Below are positions 9,857-19,468 of a stretch of 64,000 bases of DNA, in pieces; the stretch's first letter is position 1; every line of letters starts with the position of its first letter. The position numbers and the translations under genes are program-made. Origin of the DNA: Nakamurella antarctica (GTDB taxonomy: Bacteria > Actinomycetota > Actinomycetes > Mycobacteriales > Nakamurellaceae); NCBI RefSeq assembly GCF_003860405.1, contig NZ_CP034170.1:2294001-2358000 (forward strand), written 5' to 3'. The notes under the pieces were generated by a model. It ran no database searches and was not told where the DNA came from. It saw nothing but the letters and a program-made list of their open reading frames with translations.

Positions 9857-10479
9857 GGCCTGAGCCTTGGGCGCGCGGGCTGTTCTTGGCGCGCGCTCGC
9901 GGGGGCTGCGGATAGCACCGGCTCTACGAATACCAAGGGAAACGCCGGAGGCGCGGCAGCAGCAGCAAATTCTGGCACCTGCTCGGAAGGCAGGGCTAAC
10001 TCAGCGTCCGAGCTAGCAGCCTGCACTGGACGTCTTCGACCACGGGTCCGCTTCGGCGCCCCGGCTTCGGATTCTGACTCGAGAGCGGCGGGTACTTCCG
10101 GCTCAGCTACGAGTTCCGGGACGTCTGCGGCGGGGGCCCCCGCTGCTTCCGGTCCCCTCCTCGACCTTCTCGGGGCCGTCTTGCGCGCGGCTGGCTGGGC
10201 ATCAGAACCCTGGGCATCAGCGGCACTGCTGGCTGCGGGCAGAGTCTGCGCCGCTGCCGGGTCGGTCAGAATCGCGGTGAGGACGCTACGCGCTTGCGCC
10301 TGGTCAACGGAGGACTGCGACGATTTCGCAACGACGCCAGCATCGGCAAGCGCGCTAAGAACCTGCTTGGAACTCAGGCCAGCACGTTTGGCCAGCTCGT
10401 GGACACGCTGTTTGCCGGGCAGGTCGCTCAGTAATTCGGCGAGTGCAGCGGCGGAGAGATAAGAAACGGGTACGGACAT
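9853..10479 (-). CDS. IF2_N-like domain protein, coupled to rne (duplicated Rne N-terminal module)
   Basis: A 208-residue protein not assigned to a named family. Residues ~20-70 (RVHELAKRAGLSSKQVLSALADAG) are closely similar to the N-terminal domain of the adjacent Rne (RVHQLAKRAGVSTKAIIAALADQG) and to the IF2_N helical domain of translation initiation factor 2. The rest is a low-complexity tail with Arg blocks (PRRSRRGPE, KRTRGRRRP) and ends PARPRLRP. The ATG at 10479 has GGGAGGGG nine bases upstream, the best ribosome site in the operon, while rne itself has only the GTGA overlap. Translation of Rne therefore probably depends on this gene. It looks like a duplicated Rne N-terminus; its function is unknown. 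Confidence 0.85.
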   Translation of the reverse strand: MSVPVSYLSAAALAELLSDLPGKQRVHELAKRAGLSSKQVLSALADAGVVAKSSQSSVDQAQARSVLTAILTDPAAAQTLPAASSAADAQGSDAQPAARKTAPRRSRRGPEAAGAPAADVPELVAEPEVPAALESESEAGAPKRTRGRRRPVQAASSDAELALPSEQVPEFAAAAAPPAFPLVFVEPVLSAAPASARQEQPARPRLRP

Positions 10480-10789
10480 GCGGTGGTATCCCCTCCCAGG
10501 GACCCCGGGCGCGTGGTGAACGCGTCCGCTCGGGGACCTGTGGATTAGCTAAAGTCCGCGCTGCAAGCAACGCAGGAAGTCTGTGAGTGGTAGCGACCGA
10601 TCTCGGCTTCCTCGCGCGGTGACGGTGTGTCACGCACCTTCTTATTCGCGGGAGGCAAAAACCTGACCAGGCCCAGATGACAAACGAAACACCTTTATGG
10701 CGCTGAGTTGGTCAACCGAATTCAGTATTCCACACCGCATCAGGCAGACCGCCCGGAGTGCTTTGTAGTGGCGCGTCCTCGCCCGATGG
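10480..10789. other. 310-bp intergenic region upstream of the rne operon
   Basis: No gene is supported. It follows the TspO stop and precedes the IF2_N-like gene on the minus strand, so it should hold the rne-operon promoter and 5' leader. The strong GGGAGGGG ribosome site lies at its edge. A short inverted repeat, GTGAC-GGTGT-GTCAC, is present near 10620-10634, but I see no convincing promoter pair or terminator. Confidence 0.4.
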
Positions 10790-11311
10790 TTACAGACCAG
10801 CCAAGTGGATGTGCTCATTGCGGCGGGCAATTCCCACGCTCAGCGCTGTCGCGAACGCGCACCAGGCAGGGTACGGCGCCAACACCCGTCCAGCGCTGGG
10901 TTTTGCCGCTCCCACACGTCGTACCAAATCTGCCGAACTTACCGTGAGGACGGCACACTCCGCCGCGGCCAACCATGGTCGGTGGACCCTGAAAAATAAC
11001 CAGCTCCATGCGGTATTCAAGCCCAGGTTCACCGCGAACGCGGTGACCAACTGTTGCCGCTCCCGCGTTTTGTCCGCTGCTGCTAACTCATCGAGTGCCA
11101 CGGCCGTCGCTCCTGCAATGTCTGCATACAGCGGCGTCCACACCAGTGGAAATGCTAGCGGCGGCGGCTGCCATTCCGGTTTGCGGAGCCCACGATAGTA
11201 GGCCGAGTCAGGATCGGTGGCGAGTGACCCGATAGCCGCGCACCCCACCACCGCCACGCCGGTCGCCAACAATGTTCGGAGCCGAGTACCACGTCGCGTT
11301 GTCGAAGCCAT
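10790..11311 (-). CDS. TspO/MBR family membrane protein
   Basis: TspO proteins are small five-helix membrane proteins that bind porphyrins and related ligands. The match rests on YRGLRKPEWQPPPLAFPLVW, NLGLNTAWSWLFF and the final PYPAWCAFATALSVGIARRN, with the tryptophans and the loop-1 Pro-rich segment typical of the family. ATG at 11311 was chosen (173 residues) over a longer frame to 11359 because it starts before the first hydrophobic segment and avoids overlap with the upstream gene. It lies 26 bp after the GNAT gene. TspO is not usually found between rne and ndk; its ligand here is unknown. Confidence 0.85.
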   Translation of the reverse strand: MASTTRRGTRLRTLLATGVAVVGCAAIGSLATDPDSAYYRGLRKPEWQPPPLAFPLVWTPLYADIAGATAVALDELAAADKTRERQQLVTAFAVNLGLNTAWSWLFFRVHRPWLAAAECAVLTVSSADLVRRVGAAKPSAGRVLAPYPAWCAFATALSVGIARRNEHIHLAGL

Positions 11312-11337
11312 GACGGCCAACCTACTCGCGCGCACGG

Positions 11338-11928
11338 TCAGGGGCCGACGGAGCGCCAATAGAAGATCTCTTCGCGGGAATCGGTCGGACTGAGTCGAAT
11401 CGAGTCGGGCAGTCGCCCATATTCGGTGAAACCTATTCCTTCGTAAAACTTCTCGAGCCCTCGCCCACCTCGCACGGACAGCGTCAGTGTGTCAATACCG
11501 AGTTCGCTCGCATACTTATCAACTTCGCCGAGAAGTGCCCTACCGAGTCCTCGTCCTTGATGGTCGGGGTCGACTATCACGGTCCGGACCTCCGCGCGAT
11601 GACTGTGCAGCGCGATCGTGGCCGGCACGAGAAAGGCACAGGCGATGAGCTGGTCCTTCGCGATGTCGGTGTGCTGCGTGAACACCAGAGCCTTCCGCTT
11701 GCCGGCCCGGATCTCGTCTACGGCGGCGGCTGCTGCTGGCGCGATCTCTTGCCGCGTGGCTGTGGGCAGGTAGCCGACGCTGCCGCCTGCCTGAGACACT
11801 CTGTGCCACAGGGTCAACAACGCTGCGGCAAAGAAGTTGTCGGAGGCGAGAGCGGTGTTGCGGTCACCGTCGGCCGCGCCGGGCTGGCCTGGACCAACCC
11901 GGCGGACGACGAAATTGTTTTCTCTCAC
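11338..11928 (-). CDS. GNAT family N-acetyltransferase
   Basis: A 196-residue protein whose C-terminal half is a GNAT acyltransferase: [20 protein letters not shown] contains the acetyl-CoA pyrophosphate-binding motif (Q-x-x-G-x-G-x-A), followed by [20 protein letters not shown]. The N-terminal half (residues ~25-100) is helical and Ala-rich. GTG at 11928 overlaps the ndk stop (GTGA) and was preferred to GTG at 11943 because the same overlap recurs across this operon. The substrate cannot be told from sequence. Confidence 0.88.
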   Translation of the reverse strand: MRENNFVVRRVGPGQPGAADGDRNTALASDNFFAAALLTLWHRVSQAGGSVGYLPTATRQEIAPAAAAAVDEIRAGKRKALVFTQHTDIAKDQLIACAFLVPATIALHSHRAEVRTVIVDPDHQGRGLGRALLGEVDKYASELGIDTLTLSVRGGRGLEKFYEGIGFTEYGRLPDSIRLSPTDSREEIFYWRSVGP

Positions 11929-12344
11929 AGGTTCGGGAACCACAGACCGATCTCGCGGGCAGCCGACTCTGCTGAATCCGAGCCGTGCACGATGTTGAAT
12001 TGGACCTCGAGCGCGAAATCGCCGCGGATCGTCCCGGGGGCGGCCTTCTCGACGGGGTCGGTCCCACCAGCAAGCTGACGGAAAGCTGCGATCGCACGGG
12101 GTCCTTCGATCACCAGCGCGACCAGCGGTCCACCGGTGATGAAATCGACGAGGCTGCCGTAGAACGGACGTTCAGCGTGCTCCGCGTAGTGCTCTTTCGC
12201 CACCGCAACAGTTGTCAACCGGTGCTCCATCGCCACCAGGGCCAGACCCTTGCGCTCGATGCGAGCGATTACCTCCCCTACAAATCCACGGGCGACCCCA
12301 TCGGGCTTGATCAGTACCAGACTGCGTTCGGTGGCTTCAGACAC
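11925..12344 (-). CDS. ndk: Nucleoside diphosphate kinase
   Basis: Exchanges the terminal phosphate between nucleoside triphosphates and diphosphates through a phosphohistidine. The active site is the His in [17 protein letters not shown], and LVLIKPDGV is the N-terminal signature; 139 residues is standard. The longest frame begins at a TTG (12350), but AAGGAG would then be only two bases away. GTG at 12344 has AAGGAG at eight bases and is the likely start ([10 protein letters not shown]). A good promoter candidate lies upstream at 12398-12426. Confidence 0.96.
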   Translation of the reverse strand: MSEATERSLVLIKPDGVARGFVGEVIARIERKGLALVAMEHRLTTVAVAKEHYAEHAERPFYGSLVDFITGGPLVALVIEGPRAIAAFRQLAGGTDPVEKAAPGTIRGDFALEVQFNIVHGSDSAESAAREIGLWFPNL

Positions 12345-12397
12345 GCGCAAAACTCCTTTGTTGGGCCGTTCATTTGTTCACTGATCAGTCACATCAA

Positions 12398-12426
12398 TCT
12401 ATAAAGCGGACGCACCGCAGGGCCAA
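12398..12426 (-). promoter_or_regulatory. Putative ndk promoter
   Basis: On the minus strand, TTGGCC (12426-12421) and TATAGA (12403-12398) are separated by exactly 17 bases in the 112-bp gap between DUF4233 and ndk. The predicted start point near 12391 would leave a ~47-base leader before the ndk GTG. The nearby 10-bp palindrome ACTGATCAGT (12380-12389) would lie just downstream of that start. Confidence 0.45.
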
Positions 12427-12456
12427 TCCAACCCCGGAAGACAGGATGTGGCCTGT

Positions 12457-13053
12457 TCAATTCTTCTCAGCTAACGAGGCACTGCCGGCACCTTCGCCAT
12501 CCTCGCCATGCTGGTCGGCTGCGGCCGCCGCTTCTGCTGCGTCGCGGATCTGGGATGGCAGCACGCCGTCGGCCAACCGCTGCCGGTACTCGTTGCGGAA
12601 ATAAATCAAAGTCCACCACGCCACCCCAAAGATGATGCCCATAATGCCGAGCGCGGGGTAGATGAACCAACACGCGATGTGCACCACCTGCAAAGCGACA
12701 ATCACCTTCAGCATCCACGGCTTGCTCACGAAGGCGCACGCCCCCACCATCGCGGCGGCCAGTAACAGTAAGGCCGCGATCTCCCAGAAAGCCAGCGGGT
12801 GGTCAGTGGACGCAACAGGCAGACCCAATAAAACGGTGATTGCCTGCAGAATGAGCGCCCCGGACATCACTCCGCGAAAACCACGCTCCGGATCAGCTTT
12901 TCGACTGCTTGGAGGCATCAACGTCGCCGGGACATTCAGTACCATGGGATCGAGATTGACGGGTTCGGTGCGTGCGGGGCTTCCCGGTTTTTGTTTCCGT
13001 CCGTTATCTGGTGATCGATCGCCTTGAGATTGGTTACCGCGAGATTGAGTCAC
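12457..13053 (-). CDS. DUF4233 membrane protein
   Basis: A 198-residue membrane protein of the actinobacterial DUF4233 family, consistently found between folC and ndk. A polar N-terminus of ~55 residues is followed by four hydrophobic segments (GVMSGALILQAITVLLGLP; AFWEIAALLLLAAAMVGA; MLKVIVALQVVHIACWFIY; LGIMGIIFGVAWWTLIYF). A cytosolic tail beginning with the FRNEYRQR motif then becomes acidic and Ala-rich. GTG at 13053 overlaps the folC stop (GTGA). Its role is not established; the context only says it is cotranslated with folate synthesis. Confidence 0.9.
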   Translation of the reverse strand: MTQSRGNQSQGDRSPDNGRKQKPGSPARTEPVNLDPMVLNVPATLMPPSSRKADPERGFRGVMSGALILQAITVLLGLPVASTDHPLAFWEIAALLLLAAAMVGACAFVSKPWMLKVIVALQVVHIACWFIYPALGIMGIIFGVAWWTLIYFRNEYRQRLADGVLPSQIRDAAEAAAAADQHGEDGEGAGSASLAEKN

Positions 13054-14678
13054 TGGATCTGCCTTCCTGCCAGAGCCCTGGCATCGCCAGCGGATACCAC
13101 TGAGCCTGTGACGACAATGCCGCTCCCCGAGTCCGCGTTAGCGGCCTCGCTATCAGCTGAATCGGCGTTCGCTGAATCTGCCTGGTCTGTTCCCGCCAGT
13201 TCGGTTGCGAGCGCGAGAGCTGCCCGCATATGTCGCGCCGTGTGCACCCGTTCCTCACCGAAGATCTCGACGGCCAATGCTGCCAAGTCGTCAAGGTTCA
13301 TCGTTCTGGGAGAGGAGTTGGTCGTCACGACGACCGCGTCAAAGGAATCGACTAGCGCGGTCAGGATGCCACGTGCATCCTTGTCGCCCATGATGGCAAT
13401 GACGCCAACCAGTCGGCTGAACGAGAACTCTTCCGTCAGCGCAACGGCGAGAGCTTTTGCGCCGTGCGGATTATGGGCGGCGTCTATCAGAATGGTCGGT
13501 TGACTGCCGATGCGTTCGAGCCTGCCCGGCGAGGCAACTGCGGCAAACCCGTCTTGGATAGCGCCTAGGTCCAGCGCCTTTCCCGGGCCCGCGCCGAAGA
13601 ATGCTTCGACCGCGGCGAGTGCTACCGCGGCGTTGTGCGCCTGATACGTGCCGTGTAGCGGCAGGAAAATATCCTCGTACGTACCGCCCAGGCCCTGAAG
13701 GGTGAGGCGCTGGCCGCCGACCGCGACATCCCGGTGCAGTACTGAGAACTCACTGCCGTACCGTGCGACGGTCGCATCCATAGCAACGGCCCTGGCAATA
13801 ATGACGTCCATGGCCGCAGACTCTTGCTCGGCGATGATCACGGTGGCGCCCACCTTGATGATGCCCGCCTTCTCGCCAGCGATTGCCGTGATGGTGTCGC
13901 CAAGGTAGTGCATGTGGTCCATGCCGACAGGCGCAATGACGGCAACGTGCGCGTCAACGACATTTGTCGAATCCCAGGTGCCACCAAGGCCGACTTCCAC
14001 GACAGCAACCTCTACCGGCGCATCGGCAAAAGCCGCGTAAGCCATAGCGGTGAGGATCTCAAACTTCGACAGCGCCACCCCACCCTCGCGCAGGCTCTCC
14101 GCGTCCACGAGGTCGATAAACGGGGAAATATCGGCAAAGGTTCTGACGTAGTCGTCCTCGCTGATCGGTAGCGCATCGAGACTGATGCGTTCAGTCACCG
14201 ACTGCAGGTGCGGCGACGTGAAACGGCCGGTGCGCAATCCGATCCGACTGATCAAGGCATCGATCATCCTTGCCGTCGAGGTCTTGCCATTGGTACCTGC
14301 CACCTGAATCACGGGGTAGCTGGTTTCAGGTGACCCAAGCACCTGGAGCAGTCGCGAAATCCGGTGCAGGCTCGGTTCGATCTTGGTCTCGGGCCACCGC
14401 AGGTTCAGGATGTCTTCGACTGCATCAAGGTCAAGGTTCTGATCCGAGTGCGCAAGCAGGTCCTCTTGATCATCCAGATCGGCTGTAGCTGAGGCGATCT
14501 CACCGGTGGGGTCGGGTTCCACGATCTCTTCGCGTGTTGGAACCGGACCACGCTCACCCAGCGCGGCCCGCACCTGCTCCTCGACTTCGCCGTGCAGATT
14601 GAAGAAATCCTCGGCGCTGTTATCCGGCTCGCCGTCATCAAAGCTTTCCGGCTCGTATTCCCGCTCGTCGCGACTCAT
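13050..14678 (-). CDS. folC: Folylpolyglutamate synthase / dihydrofolate synthase
   Basis: ATP-dependent ligase that adds glutamate to dihydropteroate and folates. The P-loop is GTNGKTST near residue 127, followed by [24 protein letters not shown] and DAAHNPHGA, all Mur-ligase/FolC hallmarks. At 542 residues it is ~60-90 longer than usual: there is an acidic N-terminal extension of ~85 residues ([18 protein letters not shown]) and an Ala/Asp/Ser-rich insert near the C-terminus ([19 protein letters not shown]). ATG at 14678 overlaps the valS stop (ATGA), which supports this long start. Both additions look disordered. Confidence 0.94.
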   Translation of the reverse strand: MSRDEREYEPESFDDGEPDNSAEDFFNLHGEVEEQVRAALGERGPVPTREEIVEPDPTGEIASATADLDDQEDLLAHSDQNLDLDAVEDILNLRWPETKIEPSLHRISRLLQVLGSPETSYPVIQVAGTNGKTSTARMIDALISRIGLRTGRFTSPHLQSVTERISLDALPISEDDYVRTFADISPFIDLVDAESLREGGVALSKFEILTAMAYAAFADAPVEVAVVEVGLGGTWDSTNVVDAHVAVIAPVGMDHMHYLGDTITAIAGEKAGIIKVGATVIIAEQESAAMDVIIARAVAMDATVARYGSEFSVLHRDVAVGGQRLTLQGLGGTYEDIFLPLHGTYQAHNAAVALAAVEAFFGAGPGKALDLGAIQDGFAAVASPGRLERIGSQPTILIDAAHNPHGAKALAVALTEEFSFSRLVGVIAIMGDKDARGILTALVDSFDAVVVTTNSSPRTMNLDDLAALAVEIFGEERVHTARHMRAALALATELAGTDQADSANADSADSEAANADSGSGIVVTGSVVSAGDARALAGRQIQ

Positions 14679-17416
14679 ACTGTGCCACCGGCCATCTCTG
14701 CTAGCCGAGTACTGATCCGAGCAATGTCGGCCGCGGCTCGATCGGCCCGACCTCGAATCTTGGCAACCACTGCTTCCGGTGCCTTATCGGTGAAGGCGGT
14801 ATTCGACAGCTTCTTGTCGGTGTCCGCAATTTCTTTGTGTGCTGCGGCGAGATCCTTTTCCAACCGAGCCTTTTCAGCAACGAGATCGACGGTTCCGGAG
14901 GTGTCGATGTCCACCGTGACGAGCTGACCGGTGACGCCGACCACCACCTGCACACTGATCGAGGGCATGAAATCCTCGTCCGGTGCGGTGAGTCGCGCAA
15001 CTGACCGGAGCACCGGCTCCAAGCTGAGTAAGTCCGCCGAATCGAGTCCGGTGAGCGCAGCGGGCACCTTCGCCGACGGCTTGATACCTTGATCGCTGCG
15101 GAAGCGGCGCACTTCGGTGATCAGCTGTTGAGCCTTCTCTACCTTGTCGAGAAGCGCTTCGGCGCCCTGGCTTTCGCCCGGTTCTGTGATCGCCCCTTGC
15201 GGCCAGGCAGCGATCACAAGAGATTCCCCGCCCGTCAAACTCGTCCACAGCGTCTCAGTGACGAAGGGGATAAACGGGTGCAGTAATCGCAGCACCGTGT
15301 CCAAAGTGTGGCCAAGAACCTGCTGCGTACTTCGAACGGCCTTCTCGTCGCCCGAGTAGGTCGCCACCTTGGCAAATTCCAGGTACCAATCGCAGAACTC
15401 GTCCCAGACGAAGTGGTACAGGCCCTCGGCCGCCTTGCCGAACTGGAAGTCCGCCAACAGTGACGTTGTCGCCGCAACCGTTGAGTCCAAGCGCAGCAAA
15501 ATCCACTGGTCCACGTCGCTAAGCTCGCTACGTTCCAGCGGCATATCGGGGACAACAGCCCCGCTCATCAAGGCAAACCTTGTGGCGTTAAACAGCTTCG
15601 AACAGAAGTTGCGCGAACCCGCGACCCACTCCGCACTTGTCGCTTGGTCAGCGCCGGGGTTCGAACTACGCGCAAGCGTGAAACGCACCGCGTCGGCGCC
15701 GTACGTCTCGATCCAATCCATTGGATTGACCACGTTGCCGCGCGACTTACTCATCTTGCGGCCCCGCTCATCGCGCACCATGCCATGCAGCGCAACAACT
15801 GTGAAGGGGGTGACGGACTTCCCTGTTTCATCCTTCATCGCGTACATCCCGAACATCATCATCCGTGCCACCCAAAAGAACAGGATGTCGTAACCGGTGA
15901 CGAGAACCGACGTCGGGTAGAAAGCCTTGAGCGTGTCGGTATTTTCCGGCCATCCCATGGTGGAGAAAGGCCACAATCCCGAAGAGAACCAGGTATCGAG
16001 GACATCCGTGTCCTGCACCCACCCCTCGCCCGGCTTGGCATCGCCGGGTCCGAAGCACTCCACTTCACCGTCCGGCCCGTACCAAATCGGAATCCGGTGC
16101 CCCCACCACAGCTGGCGGGAAATGGTCCAGTCGTGCATATTGTCGACCCAGTCGAAGTACCGAGCGCCCAACTCCGGTGGGTGGATCGATGTTTCGCCGT
16201 CGCGGACAGCATCGGCGGCGGCTTTCGCCAAGGGGGCAACTTTGACGAACCATTGCAGCGATAGCCTCGGCTCGATGACGTCATCGGAGCGTGAGCAATG
16301 TCCAACGGAGTGGATGTAGGGCACCTTCTCGGCCACGATGCGGCCCTGCGTGCGGAGCTCTTCCTTGATGGCGCTGCGTGCGGAGAAGCGATCCATACCG
16401 TCAAAAGCGGTACCGGTCCCCAAGATTGCCGCGGCCTCGTCGAGCACTGTGATCTCAGCGAGCCCGTGACGGCGCCCGATCTCGAAGTCGTTGGGGTCGT
16501 GGGCCGGGGTTACCTTCACGGCGCCGGTACCGAAGGCCGGATCCACGTAGTCATCGCCCACGATGGGGATGTCGCGGCCCACGATGGGCAGCGTGAGAGT
16601 GCGGCCGATGAGGTGGGCATACCGTTCGTCATCCGGATGCACCGCGATACCGCTGTCGCCCAACATGGTCTCCACCCGCGTGGTCGCCACCACCAGCGAG
16701 AAGGGTTCGCCGTCGCCAGGTGTGGAGTCGTAGCGAATCGACACCAGCTCGCCAGAGTCCTCCGAATGTTCCACTTCGATATCCGAGAGCGCGGTGCGGC
16801 AGCCGGGACACCAGTTGGTGATGCGGTTGGCGCGATAGATCAGTCCATCATCGAAGAGCATCTTAAAAATGGTCTGCACTGAATCGCTCAGACCCTCGTC
16901 GAGGGTGAACCGCTCCCGACTCCAGTCCACCGAATCGCCCAGACGCTTCATCTGACCGAGGATCGCCCCTCCCGATTCGGCCTTCCAATCCCACACCTTC
17001 TGCACGAAAGCGGCGCGGCCCAGGTCGTGCCGGGTTGTGCCTTCTGCTGCCAGTTGCTTTTCGACCACGTTCTGGGTCGCGATACCGGCATGGTCCATCC
17101 CAGGAAGCCACAGCACTTCATCGCCGCTCATCCGGTGCCAGCGCGCCAGAATGTCCATCATGGTGTGATCAAGGGCGTGGCCAACATGCAGGTTGCCTGT
17201 GACGTTCGGCGGTGGCAGCACGATCGAGAAGGGCTTACGTTCTCCGGAGAGCACCCGCGCGGGGTCGGCGGTGAAATACCCGGCATCGAGCCAGCGCTGA
17301 TACGTCGGGATCTCTACCGCAGCCGGATCGTACTGGGTGGGCAGGTCAGCCGGGCTCGCCGCCGGCGCGAAGTGGGAAGTTGCTGGGGTGGCATCGGGTA
17401 GAGCGTTGTCGGTCAC
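14675..17416 (-). CDS. valS: Valyl-tRNA synthetase
   Basis: Class I synthetase that charges tRNA-Val; 913 residues. The HIGH-type motif is [11 protein letters not shown] near residue 80 and the KMSKS motif is [10 protein letters not shown] near 552. The connective editing domain lies between them ([20 protein letters not shown]), and WYLEFAK is in the anticodon-binding region. The C-terminal ~70 residues form the tRNA-binding coiled coil. The start is GTG at 17416 with a poor ribosome site. It heads the valS-folC-DUF4233 chain of overlapping genes. Confidence 0.96.
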   Translation of the reverse strand: MTDNALPDATPATSHFAPAASPADLPTQYDPAAVEIPTYQRWLDAGYFTADPARVLSGERKPFSIVLPPPNVTGNLHVGHALDHTMMDILARWHRMSGDEVLWLPGMDHAGIATQNVVEKQLAAEGTTRHDLGRAAFVQKVWDWKAESGGAILGQMKRLGDSVDWSRERFTLDEGLSDSVQTIFKMLFDDGLIYRANRITNWCPGCRTALSDIEVEHSEDSGELVSIRYDSTPGDGEPFSLVVATTRVETMLGDSGIAVHPDDERYAHLIGRTLTLPIVGRDIPIVGDDYVDPAFGTGAVKVTPAHDPNDFEIGRRHGLAEITVLDEAAAILGTGTAFDGMDRFSARSAIKEELRTQGRIVAEKVPYIHSVGHCSRSDDVIEPRLSLQWFVKVAPLAKAAADAVRDGETSIHPPELGARYFDWVDNMHDWTISRQLWWGHRIPIWYGPDGEVECFGPGDAKPGEGWVQDTDVLDTWFSSGLWPFSTMGWPENTDTLKAFYPTSVLVTGYDILFFWVARMMMFGMYAMKDETGKSVTPFTVVALHGMVRDERGRKMSKSRGNVVNPMDWIETYGADAVRFTLARSSNPGADQATSAEWVAGSRNFCSKLFNATRFALMSGAVVPDMPLERSELSDVDQWILLRLDSTVAATTSLLADFQFGKAAEGLYHFVWDEFCDWYLEFAKVATYSGDEKAVRSTQQVLGHTLDTVLRLLHPFIPFVTETLWTSLTGGESLVIAAWPQGAITEPGESQGAEALLDKVEKAQQLITEVRRFRSDQGIKPSAKVPAALTGLDSADLLSLEPVLRSVARLTAPDEDFMPSISVQVVVGVTGQLVTVDIDTSGTVDLVAEKARLEKDLAAAHKEIADTDKKLSNTAFTDKAPEAVVAKIRGRADRAAADIARISTRLAEMAGGTV

Positions 17417-17530
17417 GCTTCACACTTTAGTTGGCCGGACTTCGAGCCGCTTCCCCCTGCGCCGCGCGCACTCCTGCGCCCGCCGCCCCTTGCTTTGCCG
17501 CGCTGTTCCGCGCTGTTCCGCGCCGAGCGC

Positions 17531-17734
17531 CTAAGGCGTCAACGGCATCGGGCCGTAAAGAATCCCATGTTCGTTATGCAGGACCACGGCATCGATGCCT
17601 TGGGCAAGCAAATCGGGAAAGTGCTCGGAGAGCCAGTCTTCGGCCTCGGTCTGCGTCTCGAAGATGGTGGGGGTTTCAAGCTCGTCCTCAATCACCACAC
17701 CGGCTTCGTCGACATAGTTCCACTGATAACCCAC
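17531..17734 (-). CDS. Small conserved actinobacterial protein (67 residues)
   Basis: Begins MGYQWNYVDEAG and ends with YGPMPL. The pattern is one I recognise from unnamed actinobacterial proteins: W-x-Y near the start, a central F-x-TQxEAExWLSEHF helix, then an AVVLHNEHGILYGPM strand. No function is known. GTG at 17734 is preceded by AAGGAGA at six bases, a strong ribosome site, which makes it a real gene despite its size. It is divergent from the CobT-like gene, with 92 bp between them. Confidence 0.82.
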   Translation of the reverse strand: MGYQWNYVDEAGVVIEDELETPTIFETQTEAEDWLSEHFPDLLAQGIDAVVLHNEHGILYGPMPLTP

Positions 17735-17826
17735 GGCTGGTCTCCTTTTCCCGTTTCCCTGTGATCATGCCTGTTGTTCACGGCGCGGTAGTCGCCGGTA
17801 GCGTTCAACAGAACTGAAGGAGCCCA

Positions 17827-18762
17827 ATGTCGGAAGAGTCGCACGTCGAGTTCGGCGAAGTACTTGCAGTGGATCCGGCGCACGTGGCCGGTGCCCGCGA
17901 GTCGCGAATTGCCCGCGGATATGACGCAGACACGATCGGCCACCTGGGTCCGGTGCTCGATTGGCTGGCCGCTTGTCAAGGCCAACCCGAAATGGCGCCG
18001 CTGGCGCGGCCGCGGGTGGTGGCTTTTTCTAGTGAGGGCACCGAAACGACACTGCCGGCAAGCCTCATCTGCGCTGTAACGGTGAACACCGGAGTCGGAG
18101 TCCGGGTGGTTGGATCACCCGTTCCCATGGTTAAGGGCGGCATCGGTGTCGCTGACGCGCTCACGGAGCAGTCCTGTAACGAGGCTCTACACCGCGGCAA
18201 ACACGCGGCGGATTCCGAAATAGACTCTGGCGCAGACCTTCTGATGCCCGTTCTTAGCGGCGCTGAACCCTCGGTCGCACTGAACGTGCTCGTGTGCGCA
18301 CTCACCGGCATGGAACCCGTCGAAGCTATCGGGTTGAGCGAAGATCTGGACATTTCCTTATGGGTCGAGCAGGTCGGGGAGATCCGGGATGCACTGCGCC
18401 GCAGCCAACAAAGCGACGCCGGTGTCCTAAACGTGCGCGGTCTGCTCCGCATGGTTGGCGGCGCCGAACTTGCTGCACTGACAGGATTCATTACGCAGGC
18501 CGCGATCCGCCGGACGCCTGTGATCGTTGACGGTCTGGCCGGTTTTGTCGCGGCGGTGTTGGCCCATCGGCTCGCCCCGGGCGCGCAAGAATGGATGATG
18601 GCGGCGACCCCTTCGCGCAGTCGTGCGGGCCGCAGGCTCGCCGAGATGCTCGGCCTGAAAGCAGTTGTCGATCTCGGTACGGATTCAAGCGCCGGCGCCG
18701 GAGCGCTCCTGGCACTCCCGATGATTCTTGCCGCGGTGAACGCGGTGACAGATGCCTCCTAA
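17827..18762 (+). CDS. CobT-family protein with eroded active site (probable pseudoenzyme)
   Basis: 311 residues, similar over most of its length to CobT, the enzyme that attaches nicotinate-derived ribose phosphate to dimethylbenzimidazole in cobalamin synthesis. The C-terminal half is clear: MVGGAELAALTGFITQAAIRR and VIVDGLAGFVAAVLAHRLAPGA. The catalytic motifs are not conserved: the usual FAGDHGV reads FSSEGTE, GMGIGNTT reads SGAEPSV, GTGIDD is replaced by SEDLDI, and the LGEGTGA motif with the general-base Glu reads TDSSAGAGA. The N-terminal TKPxGSLG segment is also missing. GAAGGAG sits before the ATG. It is probably non-catalytic; no other cobalamin gene except cobA/cysG is in the window. 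Confidence 0.78.
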   Translation: MSEESHVEFGEVLAVDPAHVAGARESRIARGYDADTIGHLGPVLDWLAACQGQPEMAPLARPRVVAFSSEGTETTLPASLICAVTVNTGVGVRVVGSPVPMVKGGIGVADALTEQSCNEALHRGKHAADSEIDSGADLLMPVLSGAEPSVALNVLVCALTGMEPVEAIGLSEDLDISLWVEQVGEIRDALRRSQQSDAGVLNVRGLLRMVGGAELAALTGFITQAAIRRTPVIVDGLAGFVAAVLAHRLAPGAQEWMMAATPSRSRAGRRLAEMLGLKAVVDLGTDSSAGAGALLALPMILAAVNAVTDAS

Positions 18763-18802
18763 GCCGGGTGGTGGTTGCACTCCGCCGCCCACCTCGCCCC
18801 CC

Positions 18803-19468
18803 TTAGAGTCGCCAGTCCACCGGATCGGCACCCATGCTTGCCAGCGCCGCGTTTGCGCGCGAAAAGGGTTTACTGCCAAAAAATCCGCGCGGGGCAGACA
18901 GCGGCGAGGGATGTGCGGAGGCGATATAGGGCACCGACCCGAGCATCGGAATGAGGGTCTGCGCATCCTTTCCCCACAGGATCGCCACCATCGGCGCCTG
19001 GCGCTGCACCAACGCCGCGATGGCCGCTGCGGTAATCGCCTCCCACCCACGTCCCCGGTGCGATGCGGGCTCCCCCGGCCGCACCGTCAGCACCCGATTC
19101 AATAGCAGCACCCCGGCCCGCGACCACGGCGTCAGATCACCGCTCAACGGCGCTGAAACACCCACGTCTGCAACGAGTTCGGTGTAAATATTCTTCAACG
19201 ACCGCGGTACAGGCCGGACATCCGGCTCGACGGAAAACGACAAACCTACTGGGTGGCCCGGAGTTGGGTAGGGGTCCTGGCCCACGATGAGCACCTTGAC
19301 CTCTGCGAACGGTTGCTCGAATGCACGCAGCACCTTCGAGGGCGCTGGCAGATAGGTGCGCCCCGACGCCACTTCGGCCCGAAGGAACTCCCCCATCAGT
19401 GCAAGCTCAGATGCCACCGGTTGCAGCGCGCTCGCCCATCCCGAGTCGAGCGTGCTGGGCAGCGTCAC
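18803..19468 (-). CDS. ung: Uracil-DNA glycosylase (family 1)
   Basis: Removes uracil from DNA at the start of base-excision repair. The water-activating motif is [18 protein letters not shown], the Leu-intercalation loop is [14 protein letters not shown], and [10 protein letters not shown] is the uracil-recognition strand region. The chosen GTG at 19468 overlaps the thiL stop (GTGA) and gives 221 residues beginning [11 protein letters not shown], which fits the mycobacterial Ung N-terminus; GTG at 19483 is the longer alternative. It is convergent with the CobT-like gene, with 40 bp between and no clear terminator. Confidence 0.95.
   Translation of the reverse strand: MTLPSTLDSGWASALQPVASELALMGEFLRAEVASGRTYLPAPSKVLRAFEQPFAEVKVLIVGQDPYPTPGHPVGLSFSVEPDVRPVPRSLKNIYTELVADVGVSAPLSGDLTPWSRAGVLLLNRVLTVRPGEPASHRGRGWEAITAAAIAALVQRQAPMVAILWGKDAQTLIPMLGSVPYIASAHPSPLSAPRGFFGSKPFSRANAALASMGADPVDWRL

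Noticed and set aside
12380-12389. ACTGATCAGT palindrome upstream of ndk as an operator
   Set aside because: A 10-bp palindrome is expected by chance in a window this size; no partner regulator or second copy seen.
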